A stretch of DNA of 25,100 bases, taken from the NCBI GenBank assembly GCA_045642545.1, contig JAZUJB010000088.1:1-25100 (forward strand). The letters are read 5' to 3'. A program made the translations under genes and the position numbers. Origin of the DNA: F23-B02 sp045642545 (GTDB lineage Bacteria; Bacillota; Clostridia; Oscillospirales; Oscillospiraceae). Numbering within the stretch: position 1 is the stretch's first letter; the number at the start of each line of letters is the position of its first letter. Positions 1 to 5,242 of this stretch are shown here, one piece after another. Under the pieces are notes generated by a model. It saw only the letters and a program-made list of their open reading frames with translations, had not been told where the DNA came from and made no database searches.

Positions 1-41
1 CTCGGGGATGACAAGGTCGTGCGTTCGATGACTTCCACAAT

Positions 42-79
42 AAAAAAAGGAACACTGCCTCTTGGCAGTATTCCTTTTT
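42..79 (-). terminator. Duplicated copy of the tRNA-Arg terminator
   Basis: The arms ACTGCC (54-59) and GGCAGT (64-69) enclose a 4-nt loop and are extended by A-rich and T-rich arms (44-52 with 71-79). Read on the minus strand it ends in a run of T. It is identical to the copy at 215-252, but here it follows only a tRNA fragment. Confidence 0.75.
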
Positions 80-107
80 GGTACGCCCGCTGCGATTCGA
101 ACGCACG
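79..107 (-). pseudogene. 3' fragment of tRNA-Arg (T arm, acceptor strand, CCA)
   Basis: This minus-strand stretch repeats the last 29 bases of the tRNA-Arg gene at 252-280, including the encoded CCA (79-81), with one substitution at 90. Upstream of 107 the similarity stops, so there is no D arm or anticodon arm and it cannot be a complete tRNA. It is followed by the duplicated terminator. Confidence 0.8.
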
Positions 108-185
108 GTGCGCCTGCGGCACTCCGTGTCGCTTATGTCCCCACTCGCTCGCCCTTGCCTGCAAGGGCAACCGCTCGGGGATGAC

Positions 186-285
186 AAGGTCGTGCGTTCG
201 ATGACTTCCACAATAAAAAAAGGAACACTGCCTCTTGGCAGTATTCCTTTTTGGTACGCCCGATGCGATTCGAACGCACGACCTT
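186..285. repeat. 16-bp inverted repeat around the tRNA-Arg terminator
   Basis: The 16 bases at 186-201 are the exact reverse complement of 270-285. The 270-285 arm is the variable-loop/T-arm part of the tRNA-Arg gene. The other arm lies beyond the terminator, about 14 bases past its T run. The upstream copy keeps 11 of the 16 pairs (13-28 against 97-107). The arrangement is visible directly; its meaning is not known. Confidence 0.85.
215..252 (-). terminator. Rho-independent terminator of tRNA-Arg
   Basis: The stem ACTGCC/GGCAGT with loop TCTT is extended by an AAAAAGGAA/TTCCTTTTT stem. On the minus strand it begins at the last base of the tRNA CCA and ends in seven T. It is the expected end of the monocistronic tRNA transcript. 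Confidence 0.85.
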
Positions 286-328
286 CAGAGTCGGAGTCTG
301 ACACTCTATCCAGCTGAGCTACGGGCGC
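252..328 (-). tRNA. tRNA-Arg (anticodon CCG)
   Basis: The minus strand folds as a complete tRNA. The 7-bp acceptor stem GCGCCCG/CGGGCGT starts with a G-U pair. There is a D arm, an anticodon stem TCAGA/TCTGA with loop CTCCGAC (anticodon CCG, reading CGG), a T arm with TTCGAAT, and an encoded CCA at 252-254. A strong promoter lies just upstream and a terminator directly downstream, so it is probably transcribed alone. Confidence 0.95.
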
Positions 329-340
329 ATTTGCCCGATT

Positions 341-369
341 ATTATAGCAAAGCCGCTGCTCAATGTAAA
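341..369 (-). promoter_or_regulatory. Promoter of tRNA-Arg
   Basis: On the minus strand TTTACA (364-369) and a perfect TATAAT (341-346) are separated by 17 bp. The -10 box lies 12 bp before the tRNA 5' end, as expected for a tRNA promoter. It sits between the end of the deformylase-like gene and the tRNA. Confidence 0.85.
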
Positions 370-385
370 GCGGGTTTTGTCGGCG

Positions 386-799
386 TCAGATTATAATGCC
401 GTTGCAGTGGTCTATCTCGTGCTGGATTATCTGCGCGGTAAAGCCCGAGAAGGTGCCGCGCTGCTTATTGTACTGCATATCGCGGTATTCCACGGTTATG
501 CTCTCATAGCGCTGCGTTTTACGAACACCGCTCAGGGACAGACAGCCCTCCTCGGCGGTATAGATTTCCTTTGAGTGGGCGCAGATTACGGGATTGAGCA
601 TGACCATATAGCCGAGTCCTGCCTGAAATACGATTATGCGCTTGAGCACGCCAATCATATTTGCCGCCATACCCACGCAATGCGCCGAATTTGCACGCAG
701 CGTATCTACAAGGTCCTGCGCTACAGGCAGGTCCTCGCGTTTTGCCATTTCGGATTTGCGCGACAGAAACATAACATCGCGCATAACAGGTCTTACCAT
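386..799 (-). CDS. def: Short peptide-deformylase-like protein
   Basis: This 137-residue protein belongs to the peptide deformylase family, metalloenzymes that remove the N-formyl group from new proteins. Motif 2 (EGCLSL, with the metal-binding Cys) and motif 3 (QHEIDH, with the HExxH metal ligands and catalytic Glu) are intact. Motif 1, usually GxGxAAxQ, reads GMAANM, so the Gln that stabilises the transition state is Met. The protein is also shorter than typical deformylases (about 150-190 residues) and ends soon after motif 3. From memory, similar short proteins with AANMIG occur in other Clostridia and are annotated as deformylases. It starts with ATG in a TGATG overlap with the upstream flavoprotein gene, so the two are probably translationally coupled. 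It may be a second deformylase with altered activity rather than the housekeeping enzyme. Confidence 0.85.
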   Translation of the reverse strand: MVRPVMRDVMFLSRKSEMAKREDLPVAQDLVDTLRANSAHCVGMAANMIGVLKRIIVFQAGLGYMVMLNPVICAHSKEIYTAEEGCLSLSGVRKTQRYESITVEYRDMQYNKQRGTFSGFTAQIIQHEIDHCNGIII

Positions 800-1191
800 C
801 AGAATTCGATTACAACGGGTGCTTCGGTGAAGGAGCTGATAGTTGCTACACCTGACTTGAAGTAAAGGACAACACAGTTGCCGTCGCCGGGTGCGTACAT
901 ACCTCTGAGATTCTCATACTGAGAAAGCATATGCTCGCAGGCATCGATGCTGTCATCGGCATAGACCTCACCTGCTACGCGAATCCATGCGCCGCCGTTG
1001 AAGGCGCAAAGCTCAAGCTTGGGATTCTTCTCAAGCTGCTTGAAAAGCTCCTTTTTCTTGCCCGTCTGAATGCCGAGCTTGCCGTTATAGAGGTCGATTG
1101 TGCCGAAGGGGCGGACTCTGGGCTGGTCGCCGTCGGTCGTGGCAACGAAATATGTGCCTGCATTCTTGATGAAATCGTAAATTCTCTGCAT
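799..1191 (-). CDS. PNPOx-family (split-barrel FMN-binding) protein
   Basis: The 130-residue product looks like a small pyridoxamine 5'-phosphate oxidase family protein. It has an N-terminal helix, then TYFVATTDGDQPRVRPFG, the typical first strands of the split barrel, and later a GKKKELFKQLEKNP segment and AWIRVAGEV. Such proteins usually bind FMN or F420 and act as reductases or oxidases of unknown substrate; few are true PNP oxidases. I chose the ATG at 1191 because a strong AGGAGG lies 6 bases before it; an in-frame upstream ATG at 1245 has no such site and overlaps the promoter. The stop shares one base with the start of the deformylase-like gene, so the two form an operon. The promoter is at 1225-1253. 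Confidence 0.8.
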   Translation of the reverse strand: MQRIYDFIKNAGTYFVATTDGDQPRVRPFGTIDLYNGKLGIQTGKKKELFKQLEKNPKLELCAFNGGAWIRVAGEVYADDSIDACEHMLSQYENLRGMYAPGDGNCVVLYFKSGVATISSFTEAPVVIEF

Positions 1192-1224
1192 TGTTTTTCC
1201 TCCTATGTTTTGTTCTTTGTAATT

Positions 1225-1253
1225 AATATACAGCCTTTTCGGCACTTTATCAA
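1225..1253 (-). promoter_or_regulatory. Promoter of the PNPOx/deformylase-like operon
   Basis: TTGATA (1248-1253) and TATATT (1225-1230) on the minus strand are separated by 17 bp. Each box matches the sigma-A consensus at 5 of 6 positions. It lies 34 bp before the chosen ATG and directly abuts a possible divergent promoter for the Nudix gene. Confidence 0.75.
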
Positions 1254-1255
1254 GC

Positions 1256-1284
1256 TTGACTTATAAGCAAAAATCTGCTACCCT
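1256..1284 (+). promoter_or_regulatory. Possible divergent promoter of the Nudix gene
   Basis: TTGACT (1256-1261) is followed after 17 bp by TACCCT (1279-1284). The -35 is good and the -10 is poor. The position, 26 bp before the ATG at 1310, and the lack of any other candidate support it. Confidence 0.4.
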
Positions 1285-1309
1285 TTCTAACCGTGAAGGG
1301 AGTCTTTTT

Positions 1310-1828
1310 ATGGAACTCAGAGATATTTACAACCTGGACAGAATACCCCTCGGCAAGACCGCCGTGCGCGGTGAGCCGATAGGCGCTGACGAGTTTTTCA
1401 TGGTTATACATGTCTGCATTTTCAACTCAAAGGGTGAGATGCTCATTCAGCAGCGTCAGCCGTTCAAAAAGGGCTGGTCAAATATGTGGGACATCACCTG
1501 CGGCGGTTGCTCCGTTTCGGGTGAATCAAGCCGCGACACCGTTCACCGCGAGCTATCAGAGGAGCTTGGCATCGACATTGATTTTACCGGTGTACGCCCG
1601 AATATGACCGTTAACTTCGACCACGGCTTTGACGATTTCTATCTTATAAACCGTGACCTTGACCTATCTACGCTTAAGCTTCAGCCTGAGGAGGTTCAGG
1701 CTGTCAAGTGGGCATCGATGGAGGAGATTTTCTCAATGATTGATGACGGAAGCTTCATTCCCTTCTTCAAGAGCTTCATTCATCTTCTGTTTGATATTCG
1801 CAACAAGCCCGACTGTCTTAATATATAA
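1310..1828 (+). CDS. Nudix hydrolase
   Basis: The 172-residue product carries a perfect Nudix box, G-x5-E-x7-RELSEELGI, which binds the metal and cleaves a nucleoside diphosphate linked to another group. The N-terminal part (GEMLIQQRQPFKKGWSNMWDI) resembles the isopentenyl-diphosphate isomerase-like or YfcD-like Nudix subgroup. The substrate cannot be told from sequence. The ATG at 1310 is preceded by GAAGGGAG at good spacing; an in-frame ATG at 1256 overlaps the promoter region and has no ribosome binding site. The gene stands alone between a divergent promoter and a bidirectional terminator. Confidence 0.85.
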   Translation: MELRDIYNLDRIPLGKTAVRGEPIGADEFFMVIHVCIFNSKGEMLIQQRQPFKKGWSNMWDITCGGCSVSGESSRDTVHRELSEELGIDIDFTGVRPNMTVNFDHGFDDFYLINRDLDLSTLKLQPEEVQAVKWASMEEIFSMIDDGSFIPFFKSFIHLLFDIRNKPDCLNI

Positions 1829-1831
1829 TGC

Positions 1832-1860
1832 AAAAAAGACGCACAATGTGCGTCTTTTTT
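1832..1860. terminator. Bidirectional terminator between the Nudix and UbiB-like genes
   Basis: The stem GACGCAC/GTGCGTC (1838-1844, 1848-1854) is flanked by A6 on the left and T on the right, so it can end transcription from both sides. The stop codon of the convergent UbiB-like gene touches its right edge. Confidence 0.85.
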
Positions 1861-3224
1861 TATTCTTCGGTTTCTTCTGTTTCGTCGATTTCCTCGTCGG
1901 GCTCCTGGATATGTCCGTTGTAGCTGAGCGGCTTGCCGGAGATGAGCTTCTTGTGGGAAATGCTCTTTGTGATGCTGCCAACAACGCCCTTGACAAGCGC
2001 CTGCGCTGCCATATGCTTGCCGATAATGGCGGCAAGGTCGGTATCGGGAGCAAGGTCTGTTACCGTGCCCTCCATAATGCCCATGCTGCGCCAGAACATT
2101 GTCATTGAGCGCGGTACCTTGATGCAGAAATCGTTGGCAATATGATAGAGGTCTGCAAAGATATCAACCGTACTGCTCATCTCGGCCATGCTGATGACTC
2201 TGTACTTATCGAGATACTTGCGCATACGCTCGTAGTATTCGTCCATATTGATGTTCGGGTCATGCTCGCATATGCGCAGAACATTATCCGCAAAGCCGAT
2301 ATAATCGTTGGAGAAAATTGCTCTCATGCACTGCGTTACAAGCTCGGCATCCTTTTCGGTGAGTCTGCCCATCATACCGAGGTCAAGCCACACAATTCTG
2401 CCATCCCAGACGCGGATGTTGCCGGGGTGCGGGTCAGCGTGGAAGAATCTGTCCTCGGCAAACTGCTTTATGTAGTTATTGATGAACTTCGTGCAGACCT
2501 CGTTCAAATCGTAGCCCTGCTCCTCAAGTGCCTGAACATTGTTGAGCTCAACTCCGCCGATATACTCCATAACGAGCACATTGCGGGTTGTCAGCTCGTC
2601 ATATACCTTCGGGCAGTAGACATACTGAATGCCCTCAATGTTTCGTCTGACGGTGCGGATATTCTCCGCCTCGCGCAGAAAGTCCATCTCCTCCTGCGCA
2701 ACGAGCCACATCTCGTCAATGCAATCGCACAGGTCCATAACATCATTGATGTCCTTAATCTTTACAATGCCGAGAGCCTTCTTGAGCAGCTTGCAGTCGC
2801 GCTCCATGGTTTCGTAAATGCCGGGGCGCTGAATTTTAACCGCAACATGGGTGCCGTCAAGCAGAATTGCCTCGTGCACCTGCGCAATTGATGCCGCACC
2901 GAGAGGATAAGGCAGGATGCGCTCAAAAACGGTGTTCCACGGCTTGCCGTACTCCTCGCTTATAATCTCGCGCATCTGTGCGGTTACAAGCTGAGTTGCG
3001 TTTGTGCGCAGGCTCTTGAGTGCCTCGCAGTATTCCATCGGCAGCACCTCGGGGTGCATAGACAGAAGCTGACCGAGCTTTACAAAGGTAGGGCCGAGCT
3101 CCTTGAACATCTCACAAAGCTTGTCGGGGGTAATGCCCTGCATAACCTTGTATCTGCTCATTACTCTAATTATTTCAAGCAGGCGTTTGGTATCGCCGGT
3201 AAGTTCAGTTTTAGCGTTTGCCAT
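1860..3224 (-). CDS. UbiB/AarF (ABC1) family atypical kinase, without C-terminal membrane anchor
   Basis: The 454-residue product has the hallmarks of the UbiB/COQ8 protein-kinase-like family: KLGQ (49-52), the Ala-rich nucleotide loop LGAAS (109-113) that replaces the Gly-rich loop, the lysine in VAVK (130), HADPHPGN (262-269) and DLG (281-283). Family members are ATPases or kinases tied to quinone or other isoprenoid-lipid metabolism. Typical bacterial UbiB is near 550 residues and ends in transmembrane helices. This one ends in an acidic Glu/Asp/Thr-rich tail with no obvious membrane segment. A moderate GAAGGA precedes the ATG. It lies 14 bp behind the gene for a one-TM protein and is probably co-transcribed with it. 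The substrate is unknown. Confidence 0.85.
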   Translation of the reverse strand: MANAKTELTGDTKRLLEIIRVMSRYKVMQGITPDKLCEMFKELGPTFVKLGQLLSMHPEVLPMEYCEALKSLRTNATQLVTAQMREIISEEYGKPWNTVFERILPYPLGAASIAQVHEAILLDGTHVAVKIQRPGIYETMERDCKLLKKALGIVKIKDINDVMDLCDCIDEMWLVAQEEMDFLREAENIRTVRRNIEGIQYVYCPKVYDELTTRNVLVMEYIGGVELNNVQALEEQGYDLNEVCTKFINNYIKQFAEDRFFHADPHPGNIRVWDGRIVWLDLGMMGRLTEKDAELVTQCMRAIFSNDYIGFADNVLRICEHDPNINMDEYYERMRKYLDKYRVISMAEMSSTVDIFADLYHIANDFCIKVPRSMTMFWRSMGIMEGTVTDLAPDTDLAAIIGKHMAAQALVKGVVGSITKSISHKKLISGKPLSYNGHIQEPDEEIDETEETEE

Positions 3225-3238
3225 AGCTTATTCCTTCG

Positions 3239-3889
3239 TCAAATTTTTGTATCTAAAATATAGCAGGTATGCATCTGGTTGCCGTCATCGGTGAAGCTGA
3301 CAATATGTCCTTCGATGAGCTCAAAGGTATCCGGTCTGACTACAATTACCTCGGAGCTTCCCTTTTCCCACAGATAAACCGCATCCTCATAATCTATCTC
3401 GCCGTTGCGCAGTCCGACACGGACGGACATACTCACCTTATTGTAGGTAAACTCATCGGAATTTACAAGCTGAATTCTCCCGAGCTCCTTGGGCTGCACC
3501 GTGGGGTCGATTATATAGCCCTTGAGTCTGTTGCCTTTATCATCCGAAAACCGTACGCCCGTAAAGTTAATCTGCTCATCATCCGCATTGATTTTCAGCG
3601 CATCGGTTTTGATGAGATACAGCTTTTCACCGCCTGCCCATACCCATGAGCAGCCGGAATGCTCTGAGGAAAGCTTTGCAAAGCGTTCATAGTCCTCTCT
3701 CAGCTCCGCCTGAGCCTGCGCCGGTGTTTCGGCTGTAAGCCCCTTGACCTCGAACACATATGCGGGCACCTTCGATTTTGCGTTCATAATGACGGCGAAA
3801 ATCACGGCAAGAACTGCAAGTGTAGCCGCTGCGTACAGTATTATCAACTTTTTTGATGCGCTTAATTGCTCAAGCTTCTTTGATAACAT
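3239..3889 (-). CDS. Membrane-anchored protein of unknown function
   Basis: I do not recognise this 216-residue protein. It has a short Lys-rich cytoplasmic start, one hydrophobic segment at about residues 16-35 and then a soluble domain that would lie outside the membrane. That domain starts with YVFEVKGLTAETPAQAQ and has alternating beta-strand-like stretches (YLIKTDALKI, EVIVVRPDTFELIEGHIVSF) but no catalytic motif I know. It is the first gene of a likely two-gene operon with the UbiB-like kinase, whose start lies 14 bp after its stop. A promoter with a 17-bp spacer precedes it, and a G-rich sequence close to the ATG serves as ribosome binding site. Confidence 0.7.
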   Translation of the reverse strand: MLSKKLEQLSASKKLIILYAAATLAVLAVIFAVIMNAKSKVPAYVFEVKGLTAETPAQAQAELREDYERFAKLSSEHSGCSWVWAGGEKLYLIKTDALKINADDEQINFTGVRFSDDKGNRLKGYIIDPTVQPKELGRIQLVNSDEFTYNKVSMSVRVGLRNGEIDYEDAVYLWEKGSSEVIVVRPDTFELIEGHIVSFTDDGNQMHTCYILDTKI

Positions 3890-3921
3890 AGCGTTTCCCC
3901 CCGCAAGTGAATATCCAATAC

Positions 3922-3950
3922 ATTTTATCAGAAAAAGCTCGATTTAACAA
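3922..3950 (-). promoter_or_regulatory. Promoter of the membrane protein/UbiB-like kinase operon
   Basis: TTGTTA (3945-3950) and TAAAAT (3922-3927) on the minus strand are separated by 17 bp. It lies 33 bp before the ATG at 3889. Confidence 0.65.
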
Positions 3951-3998
3951 GGGTTTTGCCGCACAAAGTAATGTTACACATTTGGCCCCTGAATGTTG

Positions 3999-4029
3999 AA
4001 AAAGCACCATCCAATGGATGATGCTTTTT
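3999..4029 (-). terminator. Terminator after tRNA-Glu
   Basis: A stem of about 14 bp with one G-T pair (3999-4012 with 4016-4029) has a 3-nt loop. Read on the minus strand it begins at the tRNA CCA end and finishes in TTTTT. It ends the two-tRNA transcript. Confidence 0.8.
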
Positions 4030-4103
4030 GGTGACCCGTACGGGAATCGAACCCATGTTACCGCCGTGAAAGGGCGGTGTCTTAACCGCTTGACCAACGG
4101 GCC
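4029..4103 (-). tRNA. tRNA-Glu (anticodon TTC)
   Basis: The minus strand folds with acceptor GGCCCGT/ACGGGTC, anticodon stem CCGCC/GGCGG and loop CTTTCAC (anticodon TTC, reading GAA/GAG), a T arm with TTCGATT, discriminator A and encoded CCA. It is the second gene of a tRNA pair with tRNA-Met. Confidence 0.95.
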
Positions 4104-4108
4104 ATATG

Positions 4109-4140
4109 AAAGGCGCAGTTTTTTGGGCTGCGCCTTTTTT
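4109..4140. terminator. Hairpin between tRNA-Met and tRNA-Glu
   Basis: The stem GGCGCAG/CTGCGCC (4112-4118, 4128-4134) has a 9-nt loop. The T6 run is on the plus strand. On the minus strand, the direction of the tRNAs, only TTTC follows, so it should be a weak or partial terminator, or a processing signal that lets some transcripts reach tRNA-Glu. Confidence 0.6.
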
Positions 4141-4216
4141 GGTAGCGGCACCTGGATTCGAACCGGGGACACTGCGGGTATGAACCGCATGCTCTAGCCA
4201 ACTGAGCTATGCCGCC
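4140..4216 (-). tRNA. tRNA-Met (anticodon CAT), elongator type
   Basis: The minus strand folds with acceptor GGCGGCA/TGCCGCT, anticodon stem TGCGG/CCGCA and loop TTCATAC (anticodon CAT), a T arm with TTCGAAT, and encoded CCA. The first acceptor pair is a G-U pair rather than the C-A mismatch of initiator tRNA, and the sequence resembles known Firmicutes elongator tRNA-Met. A tRNA-Ile2 with lysidine is less likely. It would be the substrate of TmcAL encoded at 12791-13996. Confidence 0.9.
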
Positions 4217-4238
4217 ATTTCTCAAATGAGCAATTGGA

Positions 4239-4267
4239 ATTTTAACAGACATAGCGTTTGTTGTCAA
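4239..4267 (-). promoter_or_regulatory. Promoter of the tRNA-Met/tRNA-Glu operon
   Basis: A perfect TTGACA (4262-4267) and TAAAAT (4239-4244) on the minus strand are separated by 17 bp. The -10 lies 22 bp before the tRNA-Met 5' end. Confidence 0.85.
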
Positions 4268-4295
4268 CAGATTTTTTCAATTTTCTTAAAATTTC

Positions 4296-5000
4296 TTATG
4301 ACGGCAGATAATTTGCAGGGTTAACGCTCTTTCCGTCCTTGCTCATTGCAACATGAATATGGCTGCCCTGACTTATCTCGCAGATGGCAGTTGAGCCGAC
4401 TGAGCCTATCACATCGCCTGCTTTTACGCTGTCACCTTCCTTGACGGTGGGTGTATCGGCAAGGTTTGAATAGGTTGACTTTATGCCCATGCCGTGGTCG
4501 ATAACAACGGTTGTACCGTAAAGGTCATCCTTTGTAATGCTCTCTACCTTGCCGTCAGCGGCGCTGCGGACTACCTCACCCTGCTCGGCGAGAATATCAA
4601 TGCCGTCATGAGTGCGCCAGTCCTGCATGGTTACATCGTAGGAGAGAGTTTCAACTGCATAGTCGCGCTCTACCTCGCCTCTCACGGGCCACACCCACGC
4701 CGCAGGCTCCTTCCAGACATCGTCTGAGGTCCAAGTGCCGGTTGCAATGATATCGTCCTTCTCGGTATCCACAACCGCCTCCGGCGGCTCCTCGTTGATT
4801 ACCGGTGCTGTTTCGGTGATTACCTCGGTCGGATTTTCAAGTGTCATTCCGGGATTGAGGTCAATATCGGTATTGTCGCCCGAATTGAGCGCAATTGTCA
4901 GCGCGGATACGCCGATTACTGCCACACATAGCGCAAGGACTATGTAGAAGCCCTTGCCTGCAAAAAACTTATCTGTCCTTTTGGATTTACCGTTTTCCAT
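4296..5000 (-). CDS. spoIIQ: Membrane-anchored M23/LytM metallopeptidase, SpoIIQ-like
   Basis: The 234-residue product has a short positive cytoplasmic start, one membrane helix (about 17-37), an acidic Thr/Pro/Glu-rich linker and a C-terminal LytM (peptidase M23) domain from about 102. The zinc ligands are intact: HxxxD (His131, Asp135) and HxH (His214, His216). The architecture, size and details such as DWRTHDGIDI and IDHG fit SpoIIQ, the forespore protein that pairs with SpoIIIAH during engulfment. Clostridial SpoIIQ keeps the metal site, unlike the B. subtilis protein. An AGGAGG lies before the ATG. A GTATA at 5056-5060 resembles a sigma-F/G -35 element, but I see no convincing -10. A general M23 cell-wall enzyme is the alternative. 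Confidence 0.75.
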   Translation of the reverse strand: MENGKSKRTDKFFAGKGFYIVLALCVAVIGVSALTIALNSGDNTDIDLNPGMTLENPTEVITETAPVINEEPPEAVVDTEKDDIIATGTWTSDDVWKEPAAWVWPVRGEVERDYAVETLSYDVTMQDWRTHDGIDILAEQGEVVRSAADGKVESITKDDLYGTTVVIDHGMGIKSTYSNLADTPTVKEGDSVKAGDVIGSVGSTAICEISQGSHIHVAMSKDGKSVNPANYLPS

Positions 5001-5069
5001 ACAGAAACCTCCTAAAAATCAGGTTGCTTCTATTTTTGACTTAATTTTTCGGGAATATACACGGCAAGT

Positions 5070-5103
5070 AAAAAAATACCCGCAGTGTATATGCACTGCG
5101 GGT
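5070..5103 (-). terminator. Terminator of the feo operon
   Basis: The 10-bp stem ACCCGCAGTG/CACTGCGGGT (5078-5087, 5094-5103) is followed on the minus strand by a long T run. It starts 6 bases after the stop of the FeoB-associated gene. Confidence 0.85.
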
Positions 5104-5109
5104 GTTAAT

Positions 5110-5241
5110 TCAGTATTTTTGATTATTGCATTTTGACTGGCAGCTTGCGCAGTCCTTACAGCAGCCCGCTCCGTTTTTCTTAATGGAGCGAATTGCAAGC
5201 AAAAGCCACACAACAAGGCCGACGATTAATACTATTTCCAT
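5110..5241 (-). CDS. FeoB-associated Cys-rich membrane protein
   Basis: This 43-residue protein starts MEIVLIVGLVVWLLLAIRSI, a single membrane helix, followed by a Lys-rich stretch and GCCKDCASCQSKC, a cluster of five cysteines. This is the pattern of the small FeoB-associated Cys-rich proteins found after feoB in many Firmicutes. The cysteines may bind iron or a cluster and help FeoB, but the role is not settled. The ATG begins one base after the feoB stop codon, so translation is probably coupled. It is the last gene before the operon terminator. Confidence 0.9.
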   Translation of the reverse strand: MEIVLIVGLVVWLLLAIRSIKKNGAGCCKDCASCQSKCNNQKY

Positions 5242-5242
5242 A

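Larger units (their letters stand above)
1..280. repeat. Direct repeat, period 173 bp, carrying the tRNA-Arg 3' end and its terminator
   Basis: Positions 1-107 and 174-280 match at 106 of 107 positions; the one difference is c90 versus a263. The repeat may extend left of the window. Each copy holds a rho-independent hairpin followed by the acceptor 3' strand and T arm of tRNA-Arg, read on the minus strand. The 66-bp spacer (108-173) is unique here and contains a palindrome with 8-bp arms, 151-158 and 161-168. I see no protein-coding potential. It could be a tandem duplication of the tRNA 3' end, or the remnant of an element that used the tRNA end as attachment site. Confidence 0.9.

Noticed and set aside
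19..317. Two overlapping plus-strand ORFs of 61 and 79 codons in the repeat region
   Set aside because: They arise from the duplicated tRNA/terminator sequence, run through tRNA-Arg and have no ribosome binding site.
1..330. CRISPR array or prophage attachment pair
   Set aside because: There are only two repeat copies of 107 bp with a 66-bp spacer, and no cas, integrase or phage genes in the window. An att-like origin stays possible but cannot be claimed.
4239..4295. T-box or riboswitch before tRNA-Met
   Set aside because: The stretch is a plain A/T-rich promoter region, with no specifier loop or conserved T-box sequence.
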